From: Fasciola hepatica
Taxonomy: Eukaryota > Platyhelminthes > Trematoda > Plagiorchiida > Fasciolidae
NCBI GenBank assembly: GCA_948099385.1
Contig: CANUEZ040000113.1
Span: 4,786,501 to 4,850,500, forward strand
Direction of reading: 5' to 3'
DNA: 64,000 nucleotides
Under the pieces are notes generated by a model. It was given only the letters and a program-made list of their open reading frames with translations, made no database searches and had not been told where the DNA came from. A program made the position numbers and the translations under genes. This document shows, piece by piece, positions 1 to 12,790 of this stretch. Positions within the stretch are counted from its first letter, which is position 1. Every line of letters begins with the position of its first letter.

Positions 1-300
1 GTCCGCTAGAATAAATAGCAAAAGCCAACCTCATCAAACCCACGATCCCAGATTTTCAGGGTTTTTCACAAATCTACTCAGAGGCTCTCCATCCCCGTTT
101 AGCCACAAGACAACTGGTCTACCAGTGACACCATTTTTGCAGCCTAGTGCGTCCACTTGTGGGCCTCGTGATATGACTGTGGCAATGCAGCCGCCGCATA
201 TACCTTGAACATGGTGACCGAGCCCGGTAAGCACTGTTCGACAGGCATGTTAACCAACTAACCCCCCTAGCCACTATCAACAGCTACCGCCCTTCCCTCA
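1..300. other. Unassigned left edge
   Basis: No feature recognised. The longest open frame here is a 66-codon minus-strand frame (34-234) with no motif I know. It could be flank or the far 5' part of element A. Confidence 0.3.
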
Positions 301-665
301 ATTCTGCTGTCAGATCGTCACCGAACCTCACAGCCCTCCATATTCAGATGCCAGCTATGGAGTTCAGGAGGGCATCAGGCCGTACGACCACAACACAGGC
401 ACCTAGCCTCAGCTCCCTCTGACCAACAAATCTGTAACCCTTATGGGCCTACGAGCCCCTTTCACTTCGGAGGCCCTATGGTACTCACTAACACCAAACC
501 ATCCCCAGACATTGTATGGCGTTTCCCACCATTCCATAGGCCTCCTGTCTAACGGACAAATCCTCCAAATCCCTATGATAATGGCGCGCCAAATAACGGC
601 CATAAACAATGGCCATTGTTTGGCACATTTCACCACCGTCTGTGCCCTACCCTTGAAAATTCCAC

Positions 666-1891
666 ATGACAAAGTTGCCTGTTGCCCGTTCACTACCCCT
701 ACCTTCGTGTAAAAATCTCTATCTCAAATCGAGGCTGGTAACGGACTACGTTGCTACGCAGTCTCGCATCTTTAGCCCTTCTTGGACAAATGGAAATGTC
801 GTTAACCCAGACACTCCAACTATCCCTCAATTCTTAAAGAGTTCGCCTACTTAGGTCCCCAGCACAACCGGATACCATAGCGTCACCATCCCTTATTTTT
901 CCAATACCACACCGTACTACGAAACAGCTTGCAGACCATACCCTCCAACTCGTGGCGCTGATTCGCCACCCGCATATGGACTTTCTAGTCAGACCACGAA
1001 TCTAGACTTTTCCGCACCACACAACTTATTTGACCCACCGAAATCCCTAAAACTAAACACCAATGACAGTATCTCCTTGCTTCTTTTTAATGGCCGATCC
1101 GTCATAAACAAAATTCGGCACTTACGATATCTGTCCACTTGTTCTAATTATGATATAATCTTGATTACTGAAACTTTGTTACCCGATTACACTCCAACGG
1201 ACGAGATTTCTCTGGTAGGCTACGATGTCTTCAAAGTAAACAGGAAAACTCGGCGCGGTGGAGGTTATTCGGCATTTGTCAGGCAGACCGTTAACACAAC
1301 AGCACTCCATCACCCTCTACTCGACTCTATTCGCGATTCACTTTGGCTAACTGTCCACATTCCTGGCTCTGAACTTCATGTAGGATGTGTGTACCGTCCA
1401 CCAAGCGAAAATTTCTCCGGACTTCCACACCCAATTAACGCATTTCCATGCCTATCCTTACTGCCCTCAAGTGTAAAGGTTATTGCTGGTGACTTTAGCC
1501 TGCCTAAGATAGCTTGGCCATCTTTATCTGCACCCGCTAACCCTTTGCCATTCGCAACAAGTATTATTGTAGGAGGGTGGGTTAAGAACATCCGCCCTCC
1601 CACGAGAAAAAACAGCGTTTTAGATCTAATTTTCACCCTCATATATTTGTCTCAGTCTCCCAAAAATTGCCCGGTAGCGACCACAATCTGGTTAACTGCC
1701 GCATTCCCACTCACCCACACTGCATAAAACCCTCTCCTCTCCCTGACAGGAAGGTTCTCCCTATGACCACCCAACAAGCTGATTGGAGTGATTTTTTTCT
1801 CTCTCGTGATCCACAACACGCCACTGATATTTCGTATGCACAGTTCTTTAGATGTCTCGATAGGATTACCTACCCCCCAGCAACGGAATAA
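666..1891 (+). pseudogene. Element A ORF2, endonuclease part
   Basis: Apurinic-type endonuclease of the exonuclease-endonuclease-phosphatase fold, which nicks target DNA for target-primed reverse transcription. One frame is open from 855 to 1727 and is joined upstream to 666-854 across a single TAG at 852-854. It begins with a Pro/Tyr/Ser-rich leader, then shows LITET (catalytic Glu), a RRGGG loop, VGCVYRPP, and AGDF in place of the usual GDFN. The last catalytic block, GSDHNLV, lies in another frame (1667-1891), so a frameshift falls near 1660-1727. Element C and D copies carry the same blocks in the same order. Confidence 0.75.
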
Positions 1892-1926
1892 TAAGGAATC
1901 CTGTAACATCTCTCTGCAAACCAAGT

Positions 1927-3800
1927 GTGCCAAACTTCAAAAACCATGAAACTACACACGACTTTGCAATTCTCATCCAACTTTTTCGTCTCGCTTCTAC
2001 TACCCAAAGGCTTAAAGAAACTACATGTCGTAATCAGGAAATGAAGGCTCTACGACATCCAAATAGATCACCTCGAGTGTCATTAGTGTACAGGACCGGA
2101 ACCTCTAATACTAACGGAGATATCCCACACACTGTTTCAATGGACAGTGTATCTGCCTCTACTCCCCTTTTTACTGCAGAGGCCCTGAACTCATTCTTCT
2201 TCTCAAGTATGGCTCCTATTACTAAGGTTGACCCTCCGCCTCTTCTCCTAGTTACCGCTTCAATTCTGTCCACGGCGAAATTTGACGCCCAAATTATCTC
2301 TCAATTATTGACCACTTTCAAGCCATCATCTTACCCAGGACCTGACGGCTTACCGCCCACTGCAGTAGTTAAATGCTGACCCGACTTACGCTATTTACTA
2401 CTGAATATATTTACCCTATCGATGAACTCCGGTCTAGTTCCCACAAAGTGGAAATGCTCAGTCATAATCCCGCACCACAAGAAAGGTCCACTGCAGGAGG
2501 TAACAAACCACGTTCCCAATAACCATACACTTGTTCTCTCTCCGCTAATGGAAAAAATCGCAAAGGACAAATTGTGAAGTAACTATTTCAACTGGACAGT
2601 ACTAACCCTCGACAACATGGTTTTCTTCGGTCAAGATCTCGCGAAACCTGCCAATTTGACTTTTTGAATCTCAATACTGAAATGGCAGTCAATGGAATGG
2701 CTCTTATGGTACCTTATTTGGATATGTCAAAAGCATTTGACCGCGTGCCACACCCACACCCTCCGGCCAAAATCCAATCCTTTGGCATTACTAACCCTTT
2801 ACCACCTTGGATCAATTCTCACCTGTCTAATCACTCTCAGGTTGCCTCAATAAACGGACACCGTTCCAGGCCTAAGCAGATTACGAGCGGTGTTATATAG
2901 GGTAGCATCCTTGGCCCTCTGTTGTCCCACATGTATATAAACGATATATTTCTCTCAGTGAGCCATGGCACCCCACTTCTTTTTGCTGATGACATTAAAA
3001 TTGTCTGCTAAGTCAAGCCTAAGTGCATCACCTCAGCTATCCTAAACATCTCCAAAGACATACATGCACTCCATAGATGGCGTTCAACTTGGCAGATGAA
3101 TTTTTCCGCTGACATATTTGAGGTTCTTACATATAAATGCAAGCTACCTCCAGGATTTTTATCCATTTGTGGCTCAAACATTGCTAGCAAGCAGTTCGTT
3201 CGGGACTTTGGCTTAAGCTATCCCTGCACATTTAGTTTCTCGGAATATTCGGCCCTCCAAGTCCCTGAGGCCAAAAAGTGCCTAGGGCTAATATTTCGCT
3301 CCTTCCGACTTCCAGACTGCATTATTTTCCTTTATGAATCTCATGCCAGGCTTTTATTAGAATACTGCACACCGATCTTTTCTAGTAGGCAAAAATCAGA
3401 CAGAATTGGTATCGAATCAGTTCAACGTAGTTTTACTAAGCAACTGATTGGATGGAGTTCGCCCCCCGCTTATAAATAGCGCAGCTCATTTTTTAAACTA
3501 GACCCTTTGTGGCTTCGCCGTATGAATCTGAACCTAATCTTTCTGTGTAACATCCTTCACAGCCGGGCATATACTACTAATCTATTACATTTTGTGTTTA
3601 TTTCCAGCTACCCACTACGTTCTGGAATTCTTACCCTTTCCACCCCCATAACCAAAACTAGCTTATCTCAAACTTCTTCATCACAGTGTACTCTAACTTA
3701 TGGAATAGATTACAATTAGAATTACGCAGTTCTACCTCCAGCCATCGGTTTAGAAGTGCCTTGAGTAAATTCCTCACGGTTACTCTAACCTTACAGCTCC
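1927..3800 (+). pseudogene. Element A ORF2, linker and reverse transcriptase
   Basis: 1927-2379 holds the linker and ends at the RT entry motif PGPDGLP. 2664-2900 carries motif A (LDMSKAFDRVPH) and runs to TSGVI followed by an in-frame TAG before GSILGPL. The catalytic FADD box reads intact around 2981-2993 and is soon followed by a stop. 3096-3479 is the thumb, with RDFGLSY, a LGLIFRSFRLP block, RLLLEYC and QRSFTKQLIGW. 3507-3719 continues with LWLRRMNLNLIF after a frame break. At least four frame interruptions make it non-functional. The thumb style fits the CR1/jockey group; the exact clade is not decided here. Confidence 0.75.
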
Positions 3801-6479
3801 TAAAAGTAGACATACCCCATGGCCAAGCCTATGAGAAGGGTCGAGACTTTTAAATCGTGCAAACACTGGCGGTCAGAGAGGCGAAATCGTATCAACATCC
3901 TTAGTTTCTCTGCCTTCTACAATCAAAAAACTAGTCCCAGAGAATCACTGTCTATCAATGTCACCTCTTTGTATAGATCCCCATCTATCCTGAGCTGGGA
4001 GAATCCCAGACTGCGCTCCTCTCCTTTTTCTCTATTTCCAGACCTTGTTCGTGCGTACCTTCCTCTCGATGACTCTTAATACTCTGGAGACCACACCGGC
4101 CACTAACCTCGTCTATGCATCTACCTGACCGTCGGCTATTCGTACGCTACCCGACCGATGCTCCCTTGGTTACGTTCGGGGTCCCCTGGTGCCTGGTTGC
4201 CTGATCGCGGACTACCTGACACTTACGGCCGTTTGGCCCCACCAAGAAAACTCACGTGAATCCCAACAGTGCGGGGTGCGGTCTGATCCACCGCTTTGGC
4301 CGAAGCACATCGGGCGTGCAGGCCATCTGCAACGATATAAGGGTGTAACTAGGCTGGCGAATCGCACCTCTCACCAGAAGTGGTTTTCAGGTTAGGTATC
4401 CAGCGCACGGCTAGCCTCACCCATTAGCTCCAGTTGAGGATTGAAAACCAAAGTTCTCTGCATCTAATTGCTGCCACCCACTGCCTCCTCCAGCTTTCCT
4501 GAACAAGGTTTACCATACACCAGGTCAAGTTCCAAATCAACGTACGCACATATACTAGCTGGGCTCAGAAATGTGCCCAACTATTTACGACTGCTGACAT
4601 TTATATCCATCGACTTGTCTCTGATCCTTCTGAACTGATCCCATGTTTGCCCTCATCATATTATGTCCATTTACCGGATTCTGTACCCCGGACATGAAAC
4701 GGTTCCACTGTTCAGATATCTGTATTGTGAACATCACAATTCCTAATATACTCTTGAAAAGACCATCCATCCACTTGGTGAGTCATATGTCACTACTCCG
4801 TTTATCTAAACAAAACCGTCATTTGAAGATTCGTTTCTCACCTTCCAACAATACCGCAAAAAACGAAATGGTCCTCCTTCCAGCGCCTCATCTGCGTGAC
4901 GCCAGCTCTATGTTCATTGCATCCTTCCGTTGCATCTCCTCTTCTTCAGCCGTTTGCATTTCATGACAGTTGCATTGGCAGTGAGGTATCCACAATCCAG
5001 GACATAAATAGTTTGACTGCCTCCTCAGCTTTCCAAGTCAGAACTCAGCATATTCAGCTATGCAATCACCTGCACTTCCTGAGAGCTGTTTACATGAACT
5101 ACTTTTATGCGACTGCATCATTCCACTACAGGTCCACCTCGCTAATTCACTTTGTTATCAACTTAAGATGCTCTCAAGCCTTTCATCAACAAGCCCAGAC
5201 AAATCCACAATTGTATCACTCTCCTCTCACCCAAGAACCACAACTGCTGTTCCACCATCATATCATGATCGGCCACGTGCACCACAATCCATAGGGTGCT
5301 TTTTCTACATCTTTAGCTAAAAATCAACTACCTATAACTTAGGCTACCGTTATTCTGTTTTTCCCCCAAAGTATCAGGTTGGACTTTCCTCAACGTACCG
5401 AGTCACACAATTGTCTGTGCTTTTTGAAGGCTCCAGTGATTTCCCACTTCCAGTTGATCCCGTCAGGTATCAAACTTATATACCACTATTGTGCCCACAT
5501 CGTCGTAAATTTGTATTCCTCTTCCCCCAGTCTTGGAGTCACTCCCGATAAACCAATATTTGGACACTATTTCACCCACCTCTTACCCATTGCCATTTTT
5601 CCACCAGTCTTCCACGATAGGTATTCTATGCCAAAGGCCACTACGAGTGCCATTTCTCTAAACCTCTGCTGGAAATGAGCTAAACGTATGCCAAGTTACT
5701 GAAATTTTGGTTGTTTCTCAAATGCTCTTACCAGCATATCCCGTGAAGCTATCTCTCCATGCTTTGACAGCATCTTTTATGCACCACTCCCATGTGACCT
5801 CACAAGACCATAAGATCATCGTATATTAACTCCTCTGTCCACCCTGTTGTCAACTTGTGTCCACTAATTAACCTTAAACGAATCCTTTATTTGAATCAGG
5901 CTTTACTCACCTGTCAAATTTCGACACTCCGCCCCACTAAGTTTCCAGGCTCGGACGTCTACGTACACCTCTTTGTGAGGGCGTCCCCCACAACCTCTTG
6001 ATGAATAGTAGGTACTGACTCAGTGGTAATCGGACTCTGTTTCATTTACGCAGATCCCTCGGAGGACAGCACAAATCCCTCGGTATCATTTCTGTTATCT
6101 TCCGGGTCACTTGAGCTATTGGTTCAAGTGCATGTCCCGTCGTCACCAAGAATTCTTCAACTTTTCATCTGCGCTTTTTTGAAAGTTTTCTTTGTCAGTT
6201 TAAGCACCCCTGCGACTTTACTTCGACGCTATCCGAAATACTGTGCTTTCTTACTTCGTCCTAACTGTACTTTATGACGTATCTCGACCGCGTGGCCCAT
6301 ATCACTCACCTGACCTTCAAACTCAAATTTGCCAGGCATTCATCCATGCGACCACTAAAACCTATACACTGTTTTGTGCTGCATATACCCAAATGAATAT
6401 CCAAGGAACCTTATCTTGACCTCACTTACACCACATGATCATGCAAACAAGCATGCTTCGGATGACCCCAAAATAAACT
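3801..6479 (+). other. Long 3' tail of element A
   Basis: About 2.7 kb after the RT with no convincing coding frame, rich in C and T on the plus strand. It contains the shared 3' block at about 4266-4440 (listed separately) and closes with a GCTTCGGATGA stretch and AAATAAAC directly before (ATT)n. Elements C and D have a comparable pyrimidine-rich tail. For a CR1-like element this 3' untranslated region is unusually long. Confidence 0.6.
4266..4440 (+). repeat. Shared 3'-tail block, copy in element A
   Basis: About 170 bp that also occurs at 31326-31505 (+, element C) and 37670-37850 (-, element D), each time downstream of and in the same direction as the RT. Shared stretches include CCGCTTTGGCC, CGGGCGTGCAGGCC, TCTGCAACGAT and TCCAGCGCACGG. 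Confidence 0.8.
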
Positions 6480-6498
6480 ATTATTATTATTATTATTA
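6480..6498 (+). repeat. (ATT)n terminus of element A
   Basis: About six ATT units directly after AAATAAAC. I read it as the 3' end of element A. Similar runs close E (19655-19680), the 22.5-kb tail and the C/D junction (32199-32218). Confidence 0.8.
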
Positions 6499-6509
6499 GG
6501 TCGCCCAGA

Positions 6510-7095
6510 GCTACAAAGTCCAGATCTCTGTCTTGTGCCCCTTTTTATGGTACGCTTACTCCATTGGGTGCTTTTTGGACTGGTTTACACAACACCAAAT
6601 ACTTTGCATTTGCCAGTGTTGAACAAAAGGCTGATAGAGACCGATTGATGTTTCAGTCTGCTTAGGCCTGTGTGCAATGAATCCTCGTTCGGCACGGTTC
6701 GGATCTCACGACGGATTTTAACGAAGTCGGCTTATAACAATAAACTGGGGTCTGCCTGCAGCGGAAGGTCGTTCACGAAACCAGCAAACATCCTTTGGCC
6801 CAGTATGGTGCCTTCTGGCACCTGTTCGGGACAGAAAATTCATCCAAGGGAGCCCAGTTTTCCCAAAGTTGGAAAGCTGGGCCTCTCAGATAGTGTGGCA
6901 CCCAGGTTATAAAGTGCTTGTGCAGCCCCAAGTGACGCAGATTTTCCGGGAGCAGGGAATGGCCCACCCGATCGAAGGCCTATGGGAAGTCTGGTAGGAT
7001 GACATCCCGCTGTCAATGGCCTCGGTGTGCCAATCCTTGTCATTGATGGGGTACCTTTGGCAAGATCCATATTCCGAAAACCAATATGGGATAAG
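6510..7095 (-). pseudogene. Relic B reverse transcriptase
   Basis: Read on the minus strand from 7095 down: a GFRNMD block (like the HGFR box of non-LTR RTs), then RDVILPDFP, a stop, and AFDRVGHSLLPENLRHLGL (motif A; the Asp of the first half is in PDF). Next come PEGTILGQRMFAGFVNDLP (counterpart of QGSVLGPLLF..Y.NDLP) and LLFNTGKCKVFGV near 6600 (counterpart of the FN..KC.V motif after the FADD box). Several frames must be joined, and the FADD box itself is not recognisable. Clearly a dead RT. Confidence 0.7.
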
Positions 7096-8269
7096 TGCAA
7101 GTGAACACCTACAATAAAGTCACAGAGGGTGCCATCATCCTTACATCCCGTAAACTACAAGAGTACCAAGAGTAGAACCATTGGTCCGTGGTTTTGGGTT
7201 TCGGTTTGATTACCAGACTTGAAAAATGGGAACTCCAGGTAGATCTGCTACTCCTCGAGGACTAAGACATTCCTTACTGAGTGGCTGAACAGCTCACACA
7301 GCGGATCGGTTAGCTGGTCGGCAAGTTGCTAAGCTAATAAAGCGAAATACCACTGATGCTTAGTGGTTTCCATGCTTTAGATGTGTTACTTTTTCGCCTG
7401 ACCTGCACATCCTGGAATTTATTAGATTTGGTTTTCTTCTAAAAGCTTTCCCTCTCGCTTAACGAACTTCCGGTGTTTTATGTTTCCTGTCAGTCAGGAG
7501 CAAATATCAAGAGGCAGTATGTAGCCAGAAAATTGGCGGGGTCGGCATAGCTCCCGTTGTTGCGTCATCTGCTTTAGTCATGTCAGCATTGCCCAGTTTA
7601 GCATGAATTACTTGACCGAGTTGCCTGAAGACCTTCCATGGCACCCTCTGAACCCTTTTCAGGAACTGCGTGTGGTAATCAGTGGCGTCTTGCCTTTACT
7701 GCGTGTTGCCGGGATCTCTTATGGGGGCGTGATCAGCTCGATTCTGTGAGCTCTATGATAGCTGGTAGCGATCCCAAGCAGCCCTTTTTCTGTAGGTTCT
7801 TTGGCATCCAAATTCTTCGTCTCGATCCGGACTTAAATGCACCCGTCAGTGGCTGAGGCACGAATTGGTGCAGTGCCTAAGTCGAAACCTTCCTAAAGCA
7901 GCTAGTGCCCGTCAATGCAGGATGAACGGCAGGACCAGGGAGCACTGGCTATAAAGTTCCTCATTCTCAGGAAACTGGCCTCAACAAAGTCCCAGCGAGT
8001 AGTCACTCTGCTTGCTGTAGCACCGTTGTGTGCACTAGCTGGAAGGCGATCCCCCCACGGTCTCCAAACTCCATAGCTGCCAATACTTCTGGTTGGTCGA
8101 CTACATCTGCTTCTTTAGAGATCGAGTGGTAGGAAGGGAGGAGTGGTACGTCGCCATCGTCTGGACTGCCTCATGTACCCGCATCTGCCTCATTTAACCA
8201 ACGTATTGAAGAATACCAGGGAAAAGGTTCGGGCCTAGAAGAGCACGACTTACTGGTAAAACATGTGTC

Positions 8270-8655
8270 GTGCAGTTTAAAGTCCCCCGTGATAAGTATG
8301 AGGCGGTGCTTAAGCGTGTTCGCATACCTGAGTGGAATGATTTGGCCCCTCGGCAGTTAAGCGGCTTTTTGATGGCGCCCATTAGGAACTTTGTTTTCCT
8401 GCCGGTTGTATAGACGCCCCATCTCCTTCTGAAACTCGGTCCAGGACTGTGTCTGGGAAGAGTGTGTCCTTCATCCTCCACTGCTGCGCACCCTCCTATG
8501 TCATCCGCACGGTCTGTTCTCATGACATCCATATCCTGGACTTCCAGCTCCATGTCCGAGATAACCTCATGCGCCCAGGTCTCAATAGTGCCAGTCATCT
8601 GATCTTTGCGCCTGGAAGTGAGATGACAGAGCCCCAAGGAATTCTGGAGCAACTG
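8270..8655 (-). pseudogene. Relic B endonuclease
   Basis: Minus strand from about 8650: GTIETWA, EVQDMDVMRTDRAD and GGCAAV match the start of non-LTR endonucleases (TETW.., DR..GG). In another frame, LILITGDFKLHDTCF around 8285-8235 matches the GDFN block. The DH block was not found. The frame is broken between the two parts. I assign it to the same relic as the RT below because strand and order agree. Confidence 0.6.
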
Positions 8656-8659
8656 TGAA

Positions 8660-11490
8660 TTTTGGTTTGGATGCAGGCCTAAGTTTCAACTACCATGGTG
8701 CCATTACTTAAAGGCGGCCCAGATTTAGTGCAATTAACTGCGCGACTAGTTGATGGTGGACTCAAGAAGGGCTCATGTTCTCCTAAGCTGCAAGTCAGGG
8801 TGGCTTTCAGGTTGAATGTGTCCTTTTGTGGGGCTAGATCGAAGCTGCCAGCTCTGGAGAAGTTGGCATCACTAAGGTATTTGAACTCAAAGCCTTTTTC
8901 CAGGTTCATTAGTGCAGTCCCGCAGGACCGCGGCTGATAGTGCTGCATCAATATAACGCCTATGTTGCCGCAGCGCCTGACGCAGTTCCTGGCCTGCAAC
9001 GATATTACGGCAGGTCCTATAGAGGACTACTTTTGGTGGACAACGTTTTCTCTGAAGTAACTTCTGCCATAAAAGCAGAAAGAAGCGTAATCCTTGGTAG
9101 CCCAGACTGGGGTATGTTAGTCAAATCTGATGGCCAAGGCAGCTCGCTGACCCTGCAGACCACCAGTCCTTCAATCGAAAGCTTTGGAGCTACTCGATTC
9201 CATTGTTCTGTGCCGTGGAGTACACCTCTGCGTGTCCCGTCTCTCTATTTCACTCAGGGACCCCGTGGGTGACTGTAATGCCTTTTCTTGACTAAGGATT
9301 CTTTACCCCTGCGATGTTTAACGCTTGCTGTCTCGTAGATCGTGAAAATCCTGACTGGATGCTCTCCTCTGAGCATTCTTTGTGCGTTACTGCCGACGCA
9401 TACAGTTTCTCAGCATCTGCTACCGATGTCAGCATTACCGCTCATAGGCTGCGGTTTTGGGCAAACTAGGCATTTCGACTTCTTGCCGGAGGCGAGTCCT
9501 GAATGGACACCTTGGGGCACAAATGTTGGGATACGCCTGCTTCTTGTGGCTCTCGTTTAGATAGTGCGAAGAAGTCAGGCTAAGGCTTGCTGAATATGAT
9601 GACGTGAGTGATGCTGTGGCCGACGTCGTTCATGGCGAGCGGAGATGCGATGGCCTTCTTCAGCCTGTTTTTCACGTATTTCAGACCGTACGGAATCAGC
9701 CTATTCTTTCAGTGAATTCTCCCTCACAGAGATCACTACTCGTGACAAAGCTGCCTGGGTAGCGTGTTGAACCTCATGCTTACCGCGAGCCGCCTGTTTT
9801 ATTGTGAGAGCCTGTGCCCTGCTGCTCACCACATCACCGGCGGCCTCGAATTGGATCAAAAAGGTCTGCCATCCCCTAACAACTGTTCGCAGTTTATGTA
9901 CTGGGATCACTCGTCCAGACCTTGTTTCCCTCATCAAAGACTGCTACTCCATGTGGAATCACAGCAGACAACTGTACTCAGCGTAAAAATCTTTTTCGGT
10001 CCTTGCTACACGGCTACCACTCACGCGGAGCTGGTTCTGGCAAGCAATACTCTAGCTGCAGTCATCTTTCATGGCCTTCGTCCGCTTTTTACTTCCAAAA
10101 GTGTACTGCCGTTTTGCGTGGTCTTAAGTGTGCAGACTGTGGGTGCCGCTGTTTGTGAAACCGCGGTGGCTTGAATTCAGATGGTGAAAACTTTAATCCA
10201 AAACAGCAGACAGTACACTATTGAGTACAAAATTAAATGAGGGGATTCAAACCACGGTAAAGGTGTGAATACAACAGCTACTAAAAGATAACCCACGGAG
10301 ATGTTTCGCCTGGCTCCAAATAAATTAGTTACCTTCAAAAACAGCATAGAAGAAAGGCGAAATTGATACGGCGACTACTACGGAAATGAGGACCTTGGAA
10401 AAAATACGAAACGGAGATGACTTGAGTTCCACCTCATGGATTCTTCTATTTCTTGGCTTCTGGAGGTCCGAATCTCCATTTGATACCAAAGTTTGTCAGA
10501 AAGCGATATATTTTATTTTCCCAAAACTATCGAATAAAAAAATCGGACTTCAGTCCAGACCTCCTCCAAATTGCTTCCGTTATTCATTTATCCCTACTGG
10601 CTTTGAAGCATGTCAGTGCCTGTAACAAAGAATCTGTAGACAATGAGTATGCATCTCGGGCGCGCCTCCCTCAAGTCCACACATGTAAACAAACGGCCAT
10701 ACTGTCCCGCCAGATTCCGCCACGCTTAAAAAGAAAACGACAAAAATGAGTTGCTTCCATGTGCGCGGAAGAATATCCAACGTCAGTCGTAGTTTCAAGC
10801 GGTGGGGGAGCTGACGTTTCTGTGCAGGGGTGCTTCGACATTCAACGACAGAGCAAGCACCTTCCGAGGGCATGCCGAACAGCGGCTTCACTCTTTACAG
10901 CTCAGAGGTAACGGCTAAAAATCGACAGAACTTCAGAGCAGCCAGTACAACCTTTCGTTGTACGACGTTCAATGAACAACTCGGTGGCTCTGTGCACGTT
11001 TGGCAAAATGACGGTATGCTTGGCTTTCTCCATAAAAATGGGCCAGACTAATCATCCTCCTGCGCACAACGGCTTGTTAAGCGGGATGGGACTGAGCCTA
11101 AGCATGGAGTTGTGCGTAAGGTAGTCCCTCGAGTTATTACCCAGTTCCATTGAGTTGGTTTCGGTTCTTAAGTATTCTTTTTGCACCAAAATTACAAATG
11201 CTTTAAAACTACTTTTAGTCCCCCGAACAGGTAAACGATCGATATACAACGACATTTCACTTCTTTCTTGTGTCGCAATATACACGGAGTAATTACTAAT
11301 AAAGTAGTACAGGACAAACGACACTTGCCGTATGACTGGAATGAGCAGTATTTTGTTGAACCAGCCACTGTATGCATCTCCACCTCCCACAGTTTGCGTC
11401 GCACTTCGATTAGACTTCTACCTCCGGATTAGGTAACCCCCGAGGACGAAAACACTTTGGGTCATGATACAACAGTCAACCTTCCTTCTC
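8660..11490. other. Unassigned, no feature recognised
   Basis: Several open frames of 60-136 codons exist on both strands (for example 8679-8999 minus and 9764-10174 plus), but none shows a family motif I can name. The part next to relic B could be its ORF1. I see no tRNA, no clear tandem repeat and no LTR here. Confidence 0.3.
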
Positions 11491-11498
11491 CCGTGACA

Positions 11499-11914
11499 TC
11501 ATTCCTGAAAAAGCCAGGTCCGCCAGATTCTCCTGTCTTTACACGTCTCTGCAGCGTAACAGGTGACTAGGCACACATCTTGGTCATTGTTAAAAACTGA
11601 AGCAATTAAGCATCCTCTGTTGCTCTTCAAGTAAAAAAGAAGTACGATAGGATCGATCCAAAGATAAACTCCATGCAACCTCAATCAATTTCCTCCCTAA
11701 TCACTTTTGTTCTCCGCGCAGCAGCGGCAGCTACAGTCAACTCCAACCTAAGTGTTGGTAAGGTCTTTTGATGTATCACACATGACATAGCGGATACAGG
11801 CATATTCCTTGACTTAAACGCGTTGGATACAAATTTGAAGTAGTACACTGCTCCGTATCCAACTTCAGAAGCATCAGAAGATAAGTGCAGTCGAACTTCT
11901 GTATCTGCATTCAA
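11499..11914 (-). pseudogene. Relic G RNase H region
   Basis: Minus strand: LHLSSDASEVGYGAVYY (counterpart of LHAFSDASEVGYGAVVY in BEL-1), then LPTLRLELTVAAAAA (counterpart of IPRLELSAAVLA). A second frame, 11684-11499, has VYLWIDPIVLLFYLKSN (counterpart of SFWTDSTIVLYYINN, with the catalytic-type Asp kept). It degrades the RNA strand during reverse transcription in this family. One frame break; no integrase follows. Confidence 0.75.
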
Positions 11915-12054
11915 AATACCACGTGCATATCATAGTGGCACCATTACTCATTTAGCTCCTTCCATAGTCCTCTTCTTTTTTCTCGTCCGGCTCCAGTATC
12001 CCCTTCCGATGACTCATCCCAACCAATTTTCTTCAGGTGCAGATCTTGAAGCAG

Positions 12055-12790
12055 CTACTTCATAAATGAGATGACTGGACGAGCCCAACCTAAAGAATCA
12101 TTGATTGTGGCCATTTGAGCCAACAGCGCTATTGTTGCCAGCCGATTCTTGGTGTGAATACGGCATTCGGAAGGGGTCATCTCAGCATTTAAGGCGAAGC
12201 CAAAATTCATATGGTCCGCCTGGGTCTGCTTAAGATTGTCTCCAAAGTGTCGCTCCTTCCACCCATCAGAATGGCCAAACACAGCGCTTCTGCGGCATTG
12301 ATGACGGACGGCAGCAGTCATCGACATAAAAATTCTCACAACTCTCTTGTGAGACAGCCGACGTTAAATAAAGCCCGAATAAAGCTTGTTTCCTCTGAAG
12401 CAAATTTCGCACAAAAGGGTGACGGAACCTCTCCGGAGGGATGCACTATCATTATAAATTCTTTTGGCTTACCAGTGCTATTTTTAAACCCTCAGAGAAA
12501 CCGAAATGCATGCAGGACTTACCCGGGGACCTTTACTTGCGGGAATATACATTCAGTATCTGCTCACCAGGTCACGGGCTCCCAGCGAAGCCGCAGAAGT
12601 GCGTCCACGGAATTCAGGTTTTAATTGGGAGCCTGCGCTAGGTGCGGACAAAGGGATTTTCCTTGGAACGTTGCAGGATGACCAGACGAATCAGATATTT
12701 CCGGGCTTCTTAAAATTCAGGGCCGCGTGGTGTGGCAGCGTCACTCACCTATCTGCCATGAGCTCCACAGCTTGCACGCATATCCTCGTT
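12055..12790 (-). pseudogene. Relic G reverse transcriptase
   Basis: Minus strand: LPHHAALNFKKPGNI near 12740-12690 is the counterpart of LPHHPVINPKKPNKL in BEL-1. ENFYVDDC near 12345-12305 is an intact YVDD catalytic box. INDSLGWARPVISFMK near 12105-12060 matches the SLFDPLGFVSPWLL boundary to RNase H. Frame shifts and stops separate these pieces. Confidence 0.75.

Larger units (their letters stand above)
270..6498 (+). mobile_element. Non-LTR retrotransposon A (CR1/jockey-like), decayed
   Basis: A plus-strand element with endonuclease (about 1077-1890), reverse transcriptase (about 2330-3480), thumb/C-terminal region (to about 3800), a 2.7-kb pyrimidine-rich 3' tail and a terminal (ATT)n at 6480-6498 preceded by AAATAAA. 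The layout matches elements C, D and E of this window, which share its protein motifs and tail. The left boundary is uncertain: 270-850 is Pro/Ser/Thr-rich when translated and may be the end of ORF1. Coding frames are broken at many places, so the copy is dead. Confidence 0.75.
6500..8660 (-). mobile_element. Non-LTR retrotransposon relic B
   Basis: Minus-strand relic with endonuclease at high coordinates and reverse transcriptase at low coordinates, in the correct 5'-3' order. Its motifs differ from those of A, C and D (QYGFR, EGTILGQ, FVNDLP), so it is another family. It stops abruptly where the (ATT)n of A ends, which suggests that A inserted beside or into it. Its own 3' end is not seen. 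The 7.1-8.2 kb part between the domains is badly eroded. Confidence 0.65.
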